This document shows positions 8,375 to 16,680 of a DNA stretch of 64,000 nt, one piece after another; position 1 is the stretch's first letter, and each line of letters begins with the position of its first letter. The position numbers were made by a program, and so were the translations under genes. The notes beneath the pieces were generated by a model. That model was given only the letters and a program-made list of their open reading frames with translations, ran no database searches and was not told where the DNA came from. The DNA is taken from positions 62,001 through 126,000 of the forward strand of contig NZ_JALTON010000039.1 of NCBI RefSeq assembly GCF_027000115.1, read 5' to 3'. Origin of the DNA: Thiohalobacter sp. (GTDB taxonomy: Bacteria > Pseudomonadota > Gammaproteobacteria > Thiohalobacterales > Thiohalobacteraceae).

Positions 8375-8421
8375 CTGTCGTGAAGCGGGGTATGTTACCA
8401 AGGCGCGTGGGGAAATGGCCA

Positions 8422-8454
8422 GCACGGCCCGCCCGGAAGAAACACGGGCCGTGC
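8422..8454 (-). terminator. Possible hairpin terminator after the sulfur transporter
   Basis: A 10-base stem (arms 8422-8431 and 8445-8454) with a 13-base loop lies just downstream of the transporter stop and before tRNA-Lys. There is no good T-run, so it may act as a 3'-end stabiliser or a processing site, not a classic terminator. Confidence 0.35.
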
Positions 8455-8465
8455 GGGACCCTGGA

Positions 8466-9728
8466 CTACATGGCCTCGAGCTTGCGCAGGCCGCCGGGCA
8501 ACAGCCGCAGGTCGACCAGCGCGGTGACCAGCGCCTTGAAGAAGGTGGCCTCGGTGTCGTAGAGCATCTTGTAGTACTGAATCTTCATGGTCAGGGCCGC
8601 GCCGAGCACGATGGCCCCGAAGGCAAGGAAGGAACCGACCGCCAGCGTGGAAACGCCGGTCACACCCTGGCCGATGGTGCAACCCAGCCCCAGCACACCG
8701 CCGAAACCCATGAGAACGGCACCGATGGCGTGATTGAGAAAGTCCCTCCAGGAAGCAAACCACTCGAAGCGGAAGCTGCGGGTGATCAGCGACCAGGCCA
8801 ACGAGCCCAGCACCACCCCGAACACGGCCATCACCCCGAAGGTGAGGTAGCCGGAACCGAACCTGGCGGCCACGTAGCCCAGCATCTGCCCCATGGGGTT
8901 GATGAAGGTATAGGACTGCGGCGCCAGCGGGCGGCTGTCGGCCGGCTTGCCTTCGGGCGAATCGGCAAGGAAATCCCACTGCTGGACGAATTCGCGCAGG
9001 GAATACTGCTCACCGTCGACGTCGATGAAGATGACACTGGAGACATACCAGGCACCGACCACGCCCAGACCGATGGTCAGGCCACCGAGGATGTTATCGA
9101 AACGCCCTCGGAACTCCTCGGCACGAAACACGAACGCCAGCAGCAGCGCACCCAGGGCGAGGCCGATCCAGAGTCGCAGACTGACGGCATTCTCCGCATC
9201 GATGATGGATCCCAGATCCTGGGGCGTGCTCAGGCCGACCGCCAGCGGGCGGATCCAGTCGTAGAAGAGCACGGACATCAGCGTTGCATCGGTCCCCGGG
9301 AAGGGATTGACCATGAAGTAGGCGATCACCGCGATGATGGCAAACACCACCAGAGACTTCATGTTGCCGCCGCCGATACGCACCAGGGTCTTGTTGCCGC
9401 AGCCCGATGCCAGGGTCATGCCGATGCCGAACATCAAGCCACCGAGCAGGTTCTCGGCCCAGATGAGCTGGGAGGCCCGGTAGGGCGGAAAGGCATCAGA
9501 GGCGTTGACCAGACCCCGGCTCTCCAGAACCACCACGCCGATCATCGCCACGGCAATGGCGAACAGCCAGGCCCGCATGCGGCCAGTGTCGCCCATGTTG
9601 ACCATGTCCGAAACCGCGCCCATGGTGCAGAAGTTGGTCTTGTTGACCAGTGCCCCCATCACGAAGGCGATGCCGAAGGCGGACCACAGCAGGGTCTGCC
9701 AGGCTTGCGCAAAACTCTCGAATCCCAT
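8466..9728 (-). CDS. YeeE/YedE-family sulfur-compound (thiosulfate) transporter
   Basis: A 420-residue membrane protein with about a dozen hydrophobic segments, of the YeeE/YedE (TsuA/PmpA) family. TsuA members move thiosulfate through a channel lined by conserved cysteines. Three matching cysteine motifs are present here: NKTNFCTMG near the start, ASGCGNKTL in the first half and LGLGCTIGQG in the second, a pseudo-symmetric pair of repeats. The ATG at 9728 is preceded by GAGGAGGTAG and gives the expected N-terminus; the open frame upstream is ignored. It lies 37 bases after queC and is probably co-transcribed. In this sulfur oxidiser, import of thiosulfate or a related sulfane-sulfur compound is the likely role; the substrate is inferred. 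Confidence 0.85.
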   Translation of the reverse strand: MGFESFAQAWQTLLWSAFGIAFVMGALVNKTNFCTMGAVSDMVNMGDTGRMRAWLFAIAVAMIGVVVLESRGLVNASDAFPPYRASQLIWAENLLGGLMFGIGMTLASGCGNKTLVRIGGGNMKSLVVFAIIAVIAYFMVNPFPGTDATLMSVLFYDWIRPLAVGLSTPQDLGSIIDAENAVSLRLWIGLALGALLLAFVFRAEEFRGRFDNILGGLTIGLGVVGAWYVSSVIFIDVDGEQYSLREFVQQWDFLADSPEGKPADSRPLAPQSYTFINPMGQMLGYVAARFGSGYLTFGVMAVFGVVLGSLAWSLITRSFRFEWFASWRDFLNHAIGAVLMGFGGVLGLGCTIGQGVTGVSTLAVGSFLAFGAIVLGAALTMKIQYYKMLYDTEATFFKALVTALVDLRLLPGGLRKLEAM

Positions 9729-9765
9729 GGGGGCTACCTCCTCGTCTTGATGAACTCGTCGATGC

Positions 9766-10464
9766 TCAGGCGGACTCTGCCTGATAGGCCGTCGGGTCGG
9801 GCACGCCGGCAGCAGCGAATCCGGCTGCCCGCAGCCGGCAGGAATCGCAGCGGCCACAGGCCCGACCCCGGGCATCCGCGGCATAGCAGGACAGGGTCAG
9901 GCCATAGTCAACGCCGAGCCGGACACCGGTACGGATGATCTCCGCCTTGGTCATCCGGATCAGTGGGGCATGCACGCGGATCGCGACACCCTCCACCCCG
10001 GCCCGGGTCGCCAGGTTAGCGAGACGCTCGAAGGCTTCGATATATTCCGGCCGGCAGTCGGGGTAGCCGGAGTAGTCCACGGCGTTCACGCCCACAAACA
10101 GGTCGCGCGCGCCCAGCACCTCGGCCCAGGCCAGCGCCAGGGACAGGAAAATGGTATTTCGGGCAGGCACATAAGTAACCGGAATGCCCTCGCTGGGGCC
10201 CTCGGGCACGGCAATGTCAGGGTCGGTCAGGGCCGAACCGCCAAAGGCGGCGAGATCGATGGGCAGAATGCGGTGTTCACGTACCCCCTGCGCCTCGGCC
10301 ACGCGCCGGGCTGCCTCCAGCTCGGCGCGATGGCGCTGGCCATAGTCCAGGCTGAGGGCATGACAATCGAAACCCTGCTCACGGGCGATGGCCAGCGCCG
10401 TGGCCGAGTCCAGGCCGCCGGACAGCAGCACCACCGCCGGGCGGCTGTCAGCGCCCCGGCTCAT
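9766..10464 (-). CDS. queC: 7-cyano-7-deazaguanine synthase QueC
   Basis: ATP-dependent enzyme converting 7-carboxy-7-deazaguanine plus ammonia to preQ0, a precursor of queuosine in tRNA. Visible features are the PP-loop [10 protein letters not shown] near residue 14 and the C-terminal zinc cluster with cysteines in [18 protein letters not shown]. Its 232 residues are standard. It overlaps the end of queE by 17 bases, so the two are translationally coupled. Confidence 0.95.
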   Translation of the reverse strand: MSRGADSRPAVVLLSGGLDSATALAIAREQGFDCHALSLDYGQRHRAELEAARRVAEAQGVREHRILPIDLAAFGGSALTDPDIAVPEGPSEGIPVTYVPARNTIFLSLALAWAEVLGARDLFVGVNAVDYSGYPDCRPEYIEAFERLANLATRAGVEGVAIRVHAPLIRMTKAEIIRTGVRLGVDYGLTLSCYAADARGRACGRCDSCRLRAAGFAAAGVPDPTAYQAESA

Positions 10465-11131
10465 CGCCCCACAGCAGCTTGTGCAGCTGCAGCTGAAAAC
10501 GCACCGGCAGGCGATCCTCGATGATCCAGTCGGCCAGCTCGCGCGGCGCCAGGCCGCCGGCCACCGGCGAGAAAAGCACGGTGCAGATCCGGTCCAGTTC
10601 CCGCTCCCGCACCTGGGCGCGCGCCCACTCGTAGTCGGCGCGGTCGCAGATCACGAACTTGATCTGGTCATCGGGACTCAGATGCTCGATGTTGCAGTAG
10701 CGGTTGCGCTCGCATTCCCCCGAGGCCGGCGTCTTCAGGTCGACCACCTTGATCACCCGCGGGTCGATGCCGTTCACGTCCAGCGCGCCGCCGGTTTCCA
10801 GAGACACCCGGTGGCCGGCATCGCACAGCCGCGTCAGCAGCTCGCGGCAGCCCTTCTGGGCCAGCGGCTCGCCGCCGGTCACGGTCACGTGACGGACGCC
10901 GTATTCCGCCACCTGCGCCAGCACCTCGTCCAGGGTCATGGCTTCGCCGCCGCTGAATGCATACTCGGTATCACAGTAGCGACAGCGCAGGGGGCAGCCG
11001 GTCAGGCGCACGAACGCCGTGGGCCAGCCGACGCTGTCGGCCTCGCCCTGCAGCGAGAGAAAGATCTCGGTCACGCGGAGCCGCGCGGGCTCCCGTTCGG
11101 GATCGGCAATCCGGGGGGATGGGGCAGCCAT
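10448..11131 (-). CDS. queE: 7-carboxy-7-deazaguanine synthase QueE
   Basis: Radical-SAM enzyme that contracts 6-carboxytetrahydropterin to 7-carboxy-7-deazaguanine in queuosine synthesis. The cluster motif is CPLRCRYCD (CX3CX2C) near residues 47-54, followed by VTGGEPL for SAM binding. FLSLQGE near the N-terminus is family-typical. The start at 11131 may be slightly early because family members begin close to LRVTEIF. The 228-base gap to cpoB upstream contains one copy of a 32-base repeat. Confidence 0.93.
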   Translation of the reverse strand: MAAPSPRIADPEREPARLRVTEIFLSLQGEADSVGWPTAFVRLTGCPLRCRYCDTEYAFSGGEAMTLDEVLAQVAEYGVRHVTVTGGEPLAQKGCRELLTRLCDAGHRVSLETGGALDVNGIDPRVIKVVDLKTPASGECERNRYCNIEHLSPDDQIKFVICDRADYEWARAQVRERELDRICTVLFSPVAGGLAPRELADWIIEDRLPVRFQLQLHKLLWGDEPGR

Positions 11132-11295
11132 GGCCCGATTTTACACCAGCCCATCACCCCGTCCCGCCTTTCCCGGCCAAAGAGCAGGGTTTGCGCTGCC
11201 TGTCAGACCGGGTGACTGGAAGGCAAGAGCGCCACAGCATCCACTGAATCCTCGGAAGGCATCAAGGTGCGAAGGCAGCGCGCGGTGAGAAATGC

Positions 11296-11327
11296 CCGTG
11301 GATACGGTGGATTCCGTGGCCATGCGG
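11296..11327 (+). repeat. Copy 1 of a 32-base inverted repeat pair
   Basis: It matches the reverse complement of 14011-14042 with three mismatches (core GGTGGATTCCGTGG). The two copies face each other and bracket cpoB, pal and most of tolB. This copy is in the gap between cpoB and queE; the other lies in the 5' part of tolB. Confidence 0.7.
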
Positions 11328-11359
11328 GCTTGTTGGGACCGCCAGGGCCGGAAACCGTC

Positions 11360-12133
11360 TCAGTGCCCCTCGCGCTTCATGCGTGCCAGCCGTTCCGCGG
11401 CCAGCCGCGCCGCGGTGGTACCCGGATGCTCGGCCACCACCTGCTGCAGGGCCTGGCGGGCCTGGTCCCAGTTGCCCTTCTCGTAGTGGATGAAGCCCAT
11501 CTTGAGCCGGGCATCAGCCGTCTTGCTGCTGCCCGGGTACTGCTTCAGCACCTTCTCGAACTCTGCCAGCGCGGTATCGAACTGCCGCGTGACGTAATAG
11601 GTCTCGGCCAGCCAGTACTGCGCATTGTCGGCATAGGCACTGTCGGGATGCGCCTTGAGGAAGGCCCGGAAGGTCTCGCCCGCCTGCCGGTAGCGACCCT
11701 CGCGCAGGATATCGAGCGCGCGCTGGTAATCGGCACGTGCGGCATCGGCAGCGGCCGCCGACGGCGTGGCGGGGGGCGCGGCTGGCTGCTCGGGCGCAGA
11801 CGGCATGGCGGGCGATCCCGTAGCCGGAGCGGCCGGCGCGGGCGCGGCGGCACCGGCCTCCAGCTGCTGCAGGCGACGGTCGAGATCGACATACAGATCC
11901 CGCTGCCGTGCCTTGAGCTGCTGGAGCGCATGCCCCTGCAGCTCGACCTCGCCACGCAGCGCCTGCACCTCGCGCTGCAGCTGCTCGAGCTGGGTCAGCA
12001 TCTCCACCAGGCCGCGGCTGTTCAGGAGCCGTTCCAGGCGGGTGACCCGGTCTTCCAGCCGAGGCTGCGCCTGCCCCGGCAGACTGGCCAGCATCAGGCA
12101 GGCCGCTGTGATGCCAAGTACCCAGGTGCGCAT
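11360..12133 (-). CDS. cpoB: Cell-division coordinator CpoB (YbgF)
   Basis: Periplasmic Tol-Pal-associated protein that couples outer-membrane constriction to septal peptidoglycan synthesis by PBP1B. The 257-residue product has a signal peptide ending GQAQ. Residues 25-85 form a coiled coil rich in Leu, Glu and Gln that trimerises in E. coli. An Ala/Pro-rich linker follows, then TPR repeats from about residue 135 (DYQRALDILREG..., AQYWLAETYY). It follows pal by 2 bases at the end of the tol operon. Confidence 0.93.
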   Translation of the reverse strand: MRTWVLGITAACLMLASLPGQAQPRLEDRVTRLERLLNSRGLVEMLTQLEQLQREVQALRGEVELQGHALQQLKARQRDLYVDLDRRLQQLEAGAAAPAPAAPATGSPAMPSAPEQPAAPPATPSAAAADAARADYQRALDILREGRYRQAGETFRAFLKAHPDSAYADNAQYWLAETYYVTRQFDTALAEFEKVLKQYPGSSKTADARLKMGFIHYEKGNWDQARQALQQVVAEHPGTTAARLAAERLARMKREGH

Positions 12134-12135
12134 GC

Positions 12136-12696
12136 TCAGCGCTCCGGATAGACGATCTCGACACGGCGGTTGCGTGCCCAGGCCGTCTCGTCATGGCCGG
12201 GATCGACCGGCTTCTCCTCGCCATAGCTCACCGTGCGCAGCTGCTGCGGCGAGGCGCCCTGGAACTCCAGCAGCCGGCGCACGGCCTGCGCGCGACGATC
12301 ACCCAGCCCGATGTTGTACTCGCGCGAACCGCGCTCGTCGGCATGGCCCTCCAGGGTGACGGTGACTTCCGGATGCGTTGCCAGGTAACGGGCGTGGGCC
12401 TCGAGCACGGCACGATCCTCGGGGCGCACCTCGCTGCTGTCGAACTCAAAGTAGATGGTGCGCTGCGCCAGCGGACTGGCCGGATCATCCAGGGCCATGC
12501 CCGAGAACGTGTCGCCCGTGCCCAGCCCGCGGCTCTCGGCGCCACCGGCCATGCCGCTGTCCGTCCCGGCCGGCTGTCCCTGGTCCTCGACCACCGCCGG
12601 ACCCTGGTCCTGGCCGCTGCGTGTACCCAGGCTGCCGCAGCCGCCGAGCAGCACCCCCAGCGCAAGGACCATCAGAAAACGCATTGTGTTGTTCAT
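12136..12696 (-). CDS. pal: Peptidoglycan-associated lipoprotein Pal
   Basis: Outer-membrane lipoprotein that binds peptidoglycan through an OmpA-like domain and interacts with TolB. The 186-residue product has a lipobox LGGC with the lipidated cysteine at residue 20. A Gly/Ser/Asp-rich linker follows, then the OmpA fold with FDSSEVRP and EGHADERGSREYNIGLGDRRA, the diaminopimelate-binding region. The start at 12696 was chosen for its GGAGAG site and signal length over the longer open frame. Confidence 0.96.
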   Translation of the reverse strand: MNNTMRFLMVLALGVLLGGCGSLGTRSGQDQGPAVVEDQGQPAGTDSGMAGGAESRGLGTGDTFSGMALDDPASPLAQRTIYFEFDSSEVRPEDRAVLEAHARYLATHPEVTVTLEGHADERGSREYNIGLGDRRAQAVRRLLEFQGASPQQLRTVSYGEEKPVDPGHDETAWARNRRVEIVYPER

Positions 12697-12736
12697 GTCT
12701 TCAGTCTCTCCTGTGAAGAAGCCGTGATCCATTCAC

Positions 12737-14119
12737 TCACTGCGCCGCAAACGGCGACCAGGCGGGCTCACGTACGTCTCCCGACTGGAACCGCAATCGC
12801 TGCGCCACCCGCCCGTCCACGGCCGCCGCCGCCAGCACACCCCTTCCGCCCGCCTCGGTGGCGTAGAGCAGCATCCGCCCGTTGGGGGCAAAGCTGGGTG
12901 ATTCGTCGAGCCGGCCATCGCTCACCACGCGCAGGATACCGCGCTCGCGATCCAGTACCGCGATGCGGTAGGCACCATCGCGGGTACGATGCACCATGGC
13001 CACCCGGCGACCGTCCGGCGAGATGTCGGGACTGGCATTGTAACCGCCTTCGAAGCTGACCCGCTGTGCCCGTCCGCCGGCAACCGGAATCTCGTAGATC
13101 TGCGGCCCGCCCCCCCGGTCGGAGGTGAACAGCAGGCTGCGTCCGTCCGGGGTCCATACCGGCTCGGTATCGATGGCCGGGTTGCGGGTGATACGGTCGA
13201 GCCGGCCATCGGCCAGATGCAGCACATAAATCTCGGGATTGCCGTCTCGCGACAGCGCCAGCGCCAGCCGCCGGCCGTCCGGTGACCAGGCCGGTGCGCC
13301 GTTGATGCCGGGGAAGGCCGCCACCCGCTGCCGCGCGCCGGTGGCCAGTGTCTGCACGTATACCGCCGCCCTGCGGTTCTCGAAGGAGACATAGGCGATG
13401 CGGCGACCGTCCGGTGACCAGGCCGGCGACATCAGCGGCTCTCGGGAACGCACGATGGTCTGCGGCGCATGCCCGTCGGCATCGGCGACCTGCAGCTCGT
13501 AGTCGCGCTGGGCACCGGCCCCGGATACGGTGACATAGGCGATGCGGGTCTGGAACACGCCCCTGACGCCGGTCAGCGCCTCGTAGATGCGGTCGGCGAC
13601 ATAGTGCGCGGCCTGGCGCAGCTGGCCGGCACGCGCGGGCAGGCTGTAGCCGGCGATCTGGTTGCCGCGGAACACGTCCAGCAACTGGAACTGCACCAGG
13701 AAGCGGTCGCCTTCCCGCCGCACCCGGCCGATGACCAGGTTGTTCACGCCCAGTGCGCGCCAGTCGCGGAAATTGACCGCCGCGGCCTCGCTGGGACGGG
13801 CCAGCAGATCACCGCGCGGCAGGGGCGCGAACTCGCCACTGCGCGCCAGGTCCTCCGCCACCACCGCCGCAACGTCCAGCCCGGCCGCAGGGTCCTGGGC
13901 AAAGGGCACGATGGCGATCGGCTGCGCCCCCTGCTGCCCCGAACTGATCTCTATGGTCAGTTCGGCCATTGCAGGCCGCCACATGAGCAGCACCAGCAGC
14001 AGCCAAAGAACCGGATAGCCACGGAATCCACCGCATCCACGGCAGGGACCCACCCCGAGTCGGCAAGCCGGCTTGCGGCTTCCTCCCTGCATCCGTACGA
14101 CACACGCCTCACGCCTCAC
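12737..14119 (-). CDS. tolB: Tol-Pal translocation protein TolB
   Basis: Periplasmic beta-propeller protein that links Pal with the TolQRA motor. The mature part begins near AELTIEISSG (residue 52), with an N-terminal alpha/beta domain and then propeller repeats of the SPDGRRIAYVS and SPDGRRLALAL type. The start is uncertain. GTG at 14119 has the best ribosome site (AAGGAG, 6-base spacing) but gives a 51-residue leader. ATG at 14092 or GTG at 14053 would give more normal signal peptides. The leader-encoding DNA consists of two repeat families: tandem GTGAGGC units and a 32-base inverted repeat. Repeat insertion may therefore have rebuilt the 5' end of the gene. Confidence 0.9.
   Translation of the reverse strand: MRREACVVRMQGGSRKPACRLGVGPCRGCGGFRGYPVLWLLLVLLMWRPAMAELTIEISSGQQGAQPIAIVPFAQDPAAGLDVAAVVAEDLARSGEFAPLPRGDLLARPSEAAAVNFRDWRALGVNNLVIGRVRREGDRFLVQFQLLDVFRGNQIAGYSLPARAGQLRQAAHYVADRIYEALTGVRGVFQTRIAYVTVSGAGAQRDYELQVADADGHAPQTIVRSREPLMSPAWSPDGRRIAYVSFENRRAAVYVQTLATGARQRVAAFPGINGAPAWSPDGRRLALALSRDGNPEIYVLHLADGRLDRITRNPAIDTEPVWTPDGRSLLFTSDRGGGPQIYEIPVAGGRAQRVSFEGGYNASPDISPDGRRVAMVHRTRDGAYRIAVLDRERGILRVVSDGRLDESPSFAPNGRMLLYATEAGGRGVLAAAAVDGRVAQRLRFQSGDVREPAWSPFAAQ
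14011..14042 (-). repeat. Copy 2 of the 32-base inverted repeat, inside the tolB leader
   Basis: Its reverse complement matches 11296-11327 at 29 of 32 bases. It encodes part of the poorly conserved leader of TolB, upstream of the mature protein. Confidence 0.7.
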
Positions 14120-14140
14120 GCATCACTCCTTACGCCTCAC
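14106..14140 (-). repeat. Degenerate GTGAGGC tandem repeat at the tolA/tolB junction
   Basis: Five 7-base units read as GCCTCAC on the plus strand, three exact and two with substitutions. They span the tolA stop, the intergenic gap, the tolB ribosome site (AAGGAG arises in a diverged unit) and the first tolB codons. The same unit recurs at 19703, 54150 and 58066. Confidence 0.75.
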
Positions 14141-15081
14141 CCTTCCGGCGCAAACCGGAACTTCAGGTTGCGAAACCGCTCGAACAGCCGCGCGTCTTCC
14201 GGCAGCGGCAGCGGCGCGGCCTGGTACACGGCCGCCTCCACCGAGCGGTCGAAGGCCAGGTCGCCGCTGCTGCGCACGATGCGCACGTCCAGCACCTCGC
14301 CGCCCGGGATCAACCGCACCTGCACCTCGCAGGCGAGCCCCGGCCGACTGCTGGCGGGCTGGATCCAGTTGCGCTCCACCTTGCGGCGGATGGCCTCCAC
14401 ATACTGGTCGATGAGCTGGCGATCGCGCTGCGCCTGCGCCTCCGCGAGCCGCGCCTGTTCCTCGGCCAGCTGTGCCCGCAACGCCGCCTCTTCCGCCTTG
14501 CGACGCGCCGCCTCCTCGGCCTTCCGTTTCGCCTCGGCCTCGGCCTTGCGGCGGGCGGCCTCTTCGGCCTTGCGTTTCGCCGCTTCTGCCTTGCGCCTTT
14601 CCTCGGCCCGCTTGCGGGCGGCCTCTTCCGCCTTGCGACGCGCCTCGATTTCGGCAAGGCGCGCCTCCTCGGCCTTGCGCTTCTCCGCCAGCGCCTTCAG
14701 CCGTTTCGCCTCCTCGGCCTTGCGTCGTTCCAGCGCCGCCTTGCGCTTCGCCGCCTCGGCCCGCTGCTTCTCCAGTGCGGCGATGCGCCGCTGCTCGGCG
14801 CGACGCTTCTGCTCGGCGGCGCGGGCGGCCTCTTCCAGCCGTCGCAGCCGCGCCGCCTCGGCCCGCGCCTTCGCTGCTTCGGCGGCCTTGAGCGCGGCCA
14901 GTTCCTCGTCCACGCGCCGGGCATCCACCGCCACGGCCTGTATCGCCTGCTCCGGCTGGGCCGGCGCCCCGGCCGGCTCGATGTTCCAGTCCAGGCTGAA
15001 GGCCAGCAGGCCCACCAGGGCCAGATGCACCAGCAGCGAGTACAGGATCGCCTGCGGATACTCGCGCAGCAGCGCCTTCAT
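14137..15081 (-). CDS. tolA: TolA, transperiplasmic Tol-Pal protein
   Basis: Inner-membrane protein that spans the periplasm and transmits proton-motive energy from TolQR. The 314-residue product has one N-terminal transmembrane helix (residues 11-30). A long Ala/Lys/Glu/Arg helical domain follows (about 60-215), with many AAKRKAEEA-type repeats. The C-terminal TolA/TonB-like domain contains the SxxxRPGLACEVQVRLIPGGEV region. It lies 6 bases after tolR. Confidence 0.95.
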   Translation of the reverse strand: MKALLREYPQAILYSLLVHLALVGLLAFSLDWNIEPAGAPAQPEQAIQAVAVDARRVDEELAALKAAEAAKARAEAARLRRLEEAARAAEQKRRAEQRRIAALEKQRAEAAKRKAALERRKAEEAKRLKALAEKRKAEEARLAEIEARRKAEEAARKRAEERRKAEAAKRKAEEAARRKAEAEAKRKAEEAARRKAEEAALRAQLAEEQARLAEAQAQRDRQLIDQYVEAIRRKVERNWIQPASSRPGLACEVQVRLIPGGEVLDVRIVRSSGDLAFDRSVEAAVYQAAPLPLPEDARLFERFRNLKFRFAPEG

Positions 15082-15087
15082 CCGCGC

Positions 15088-15516
15088 TCAGCCTCCTGCC
15101 GGCGGTTCGGTCACCAGCCCCACACTCGGCGCCCCGGCCTGCTGCAGCAGCACCATCGCCCGCATCACCGCGCCATAGTCGACATTGCGATCGCCGCGCA
15201 CCAGCACCGGCGTCTTCGGCCGGTGTCTGAGCACGGCCGCGACCCGCGCCTGCAGGGTGGCCTCGTCGACCGGCCGGTCGGGCTGCTCGCCGACATTCAG
15301 GTACAGCCGGCCCTGGGCGTCCACCGTCACCTGCAGCGGCTCGGGGGTCTCGGCCGGCAGCGGATCGGCCGCGGCGCCGGGCAGCTCCACCTGCACGCCC
15401 TGGGTGAGCAGCGGCGCGGTGACCATGAAGATCACCAGCATGACCAGCATCACGTCGATATAGGGGACGACGTTGATCTCGGCCATGGGCCTGCGCTTGC
15501 GGCGGTTGCGGGCCAT
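15088..15516 (-). CDS. tolR: TolR, Tol-Pal motor subunit
   Basis: ExbD/TolR family protein, one transmembrane helix plus a periplasmic domain, forming the proton channel with TolQ. The helix segment VPYIDVMLVMLVIFMVTAP contains the essential aspartate. The 142 residues match the family. It lies 5 bases after tolQ. Confidence 0.95.
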   Translation of the reverse strand: MARNRRKRRPMAEINVVPYIDVMLVMLVIFMVTAPLLTQGVQVELPGAAADPLPAETPEPLQVTVDAQGRLYLNVGEQPDRPVDEATLQARVAAVLRHRPKTPVLVRGDRNVDYGAVMRAMVLLQQAGAPSVGLVTEPPAGG

Positions 15517-15521
15517 GGCGC

Positions 15522-16196
15522 TCAGCCGTGCACCTGCCGGTGCAGCAGGTTGGCGAATTCCTCGACGAAGGTGTCGTAGCGGTTCACCAGCCGCTCGACA
15601 TCGTTCGAGAAGCGGTTGTAGGCGACCACGGCGGGAATGGCCGCGAACAGGCCCATGGCGGTGGCGATCAGCGCCTCGGCGATGCCCGGGGCGACCATGC
15701 CCAGCGTGGCCTGGTGCACGTTGCCCAGCGAGCGGAAGGCGTTCATGATACCCCAGACAGTGCCGAACAGCCCGATGTAGGGGCTGGTGGAACCCACCGT
15801 GGCCAGGAACGAAAGGTGCTGCTCCAGCCGGTCCTCCTCGCGCGCCAGCGCCACGCGCATGGCACGCTGGCTGCCCTCCAGTACCGCGGCGGACTCGGCG
15901 CGTGGCTGCGTGCGCAGGCGGGTGAATTCGTGGAAACCGGCCTCGAAGATATCCTCCATGCCGTCGGCCGCCTCGCCCTTCTCAGTGATCTCCCGGTACA
16001 GGGCGCTCAGCTCGCCCCCGGACCAGAAGCGCCGCTCGAAGGCGTCCGCCTCGACCCGGGCACGTCCCAGCACCTTCCATTTGTGGAAGATCATCGCCCA
16101 GGACACCAGCGACAGGCCCAGCAACAGCAGCATGACCAACTGCACCAGCGGGCTGGCGCCCAGGATCAGGTGCAGCATGGACAGGTCAGTCGACAT
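15522..16196 (-). CDS. tolQ: TolQ, Tol-Pal motor subunit
   Basis: ExbB/MotA-like proton-channel protein with three transmembrane helices: one near residues 15-37, and two after residue 125 flanking the conserved VGSTSPYIGLFGTVWG and GIAEALIATAMGLFAAIPAV regions. Its 224 residues are standard. The start overlaps the end of ybgC by 11 bases, implying coupled translation. Confidence 0.95.
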   Translation of the reverse strand: MSTDLSMLHLILGASPLVQLVMLLLLGLSLVSWAMIFHKWKVLGRARVEADAFERRFWSGGELSALYREITEKGEAADGMEDIFEAGFHEFTRLRTQPRAESAAVLEGSQRAMRVALAREEDRLEQHLSFLATVGSTSPYIGLFGTVWGIMNAFRSLGNVHQATLGMVAPGIAEALIATAMGLFAAIPAVVAYNRFSNDVERLVNRYDTFVEEFANLLHRQVHG

Positions 16197-16596
16197 CTAC
16201 GATCTCCCCGAGTATGGCCGGCGGGATGGCCCGCGGCCGGAAGCCTTCGGCGTCCAGGCAAGCGAGTCGCACCCGGGCGGTACACAGGGGATCGGCTTCG
16301 CCGGCCCGGTACACCGCCTGGTCGAAGGCGAGACTGGCGCGCCGCTTCTCGGTCACGCGCACGCTCACCTCGAGCCGGTCGTTGAAACGCGCGGGCGACA
16401 GAAATTCCAGGCTCGCGCTTCTGACTGCGAACAGGATGCCGAGTTCCGCGCGCAGGGCGTCCTGTTCGAAGCCGAGATCGCGCAGCCATTCGGTCCGGGC
16501 CCGCTCCATGAACCGCAGGTAGTTCGCGTAATAGACGACGCCGCCACTGTCCGTGTCCTCGTAGTAGACACGCACCGGCCAGCGGAATTCGCGCAC
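16186..16596 (-). CDS. ybgC: Tol-Pal-associated acyl-CoA thioesterase YbgC
   Basis: Hotdog-fold thioesterase encoded at the head of tol operons. Visible are the YYEDTDSGGVVYYANYLRF signature with the catalytic aspartate (residues 11-29) and the RARTEWLR segment. A GTG at 16596 with GGGGAG upstream gives a 136-residue protein of normal length; the open frame extends 16 codons further without support. Confidence 0.92.
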   Translation of the reverse strand: MREFRWPVRVYYEDTDSGGVVYYANYLRFMERARTEWLRDLGFEQDALRAELGILFAVRSASLEFLSPARFNDRLEVSVRVTEKRRASLAFDQAVYRAGEADPLCTARVRLACLDAEGFRPRAIPPAILGEIVDVD

Positions 16597-16680
16597 CGAG
16601 TCTTCTCCCCTGTGTGTCGATCCGGACGCGTCGTCGCGCGTCACCTTAGCGAGTGAAGGACGCGGGAAGCGTGATGCGAG

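Noticed and set aside
11132-11295. Possible riboswitch (preQ1-type) next to the queuosine genes.
   Set aside because: The gap is downstream of cpoB and upstream of queE on the same strand, but no preQ1 aptamer-like pairing or conserved loop could be recognised.
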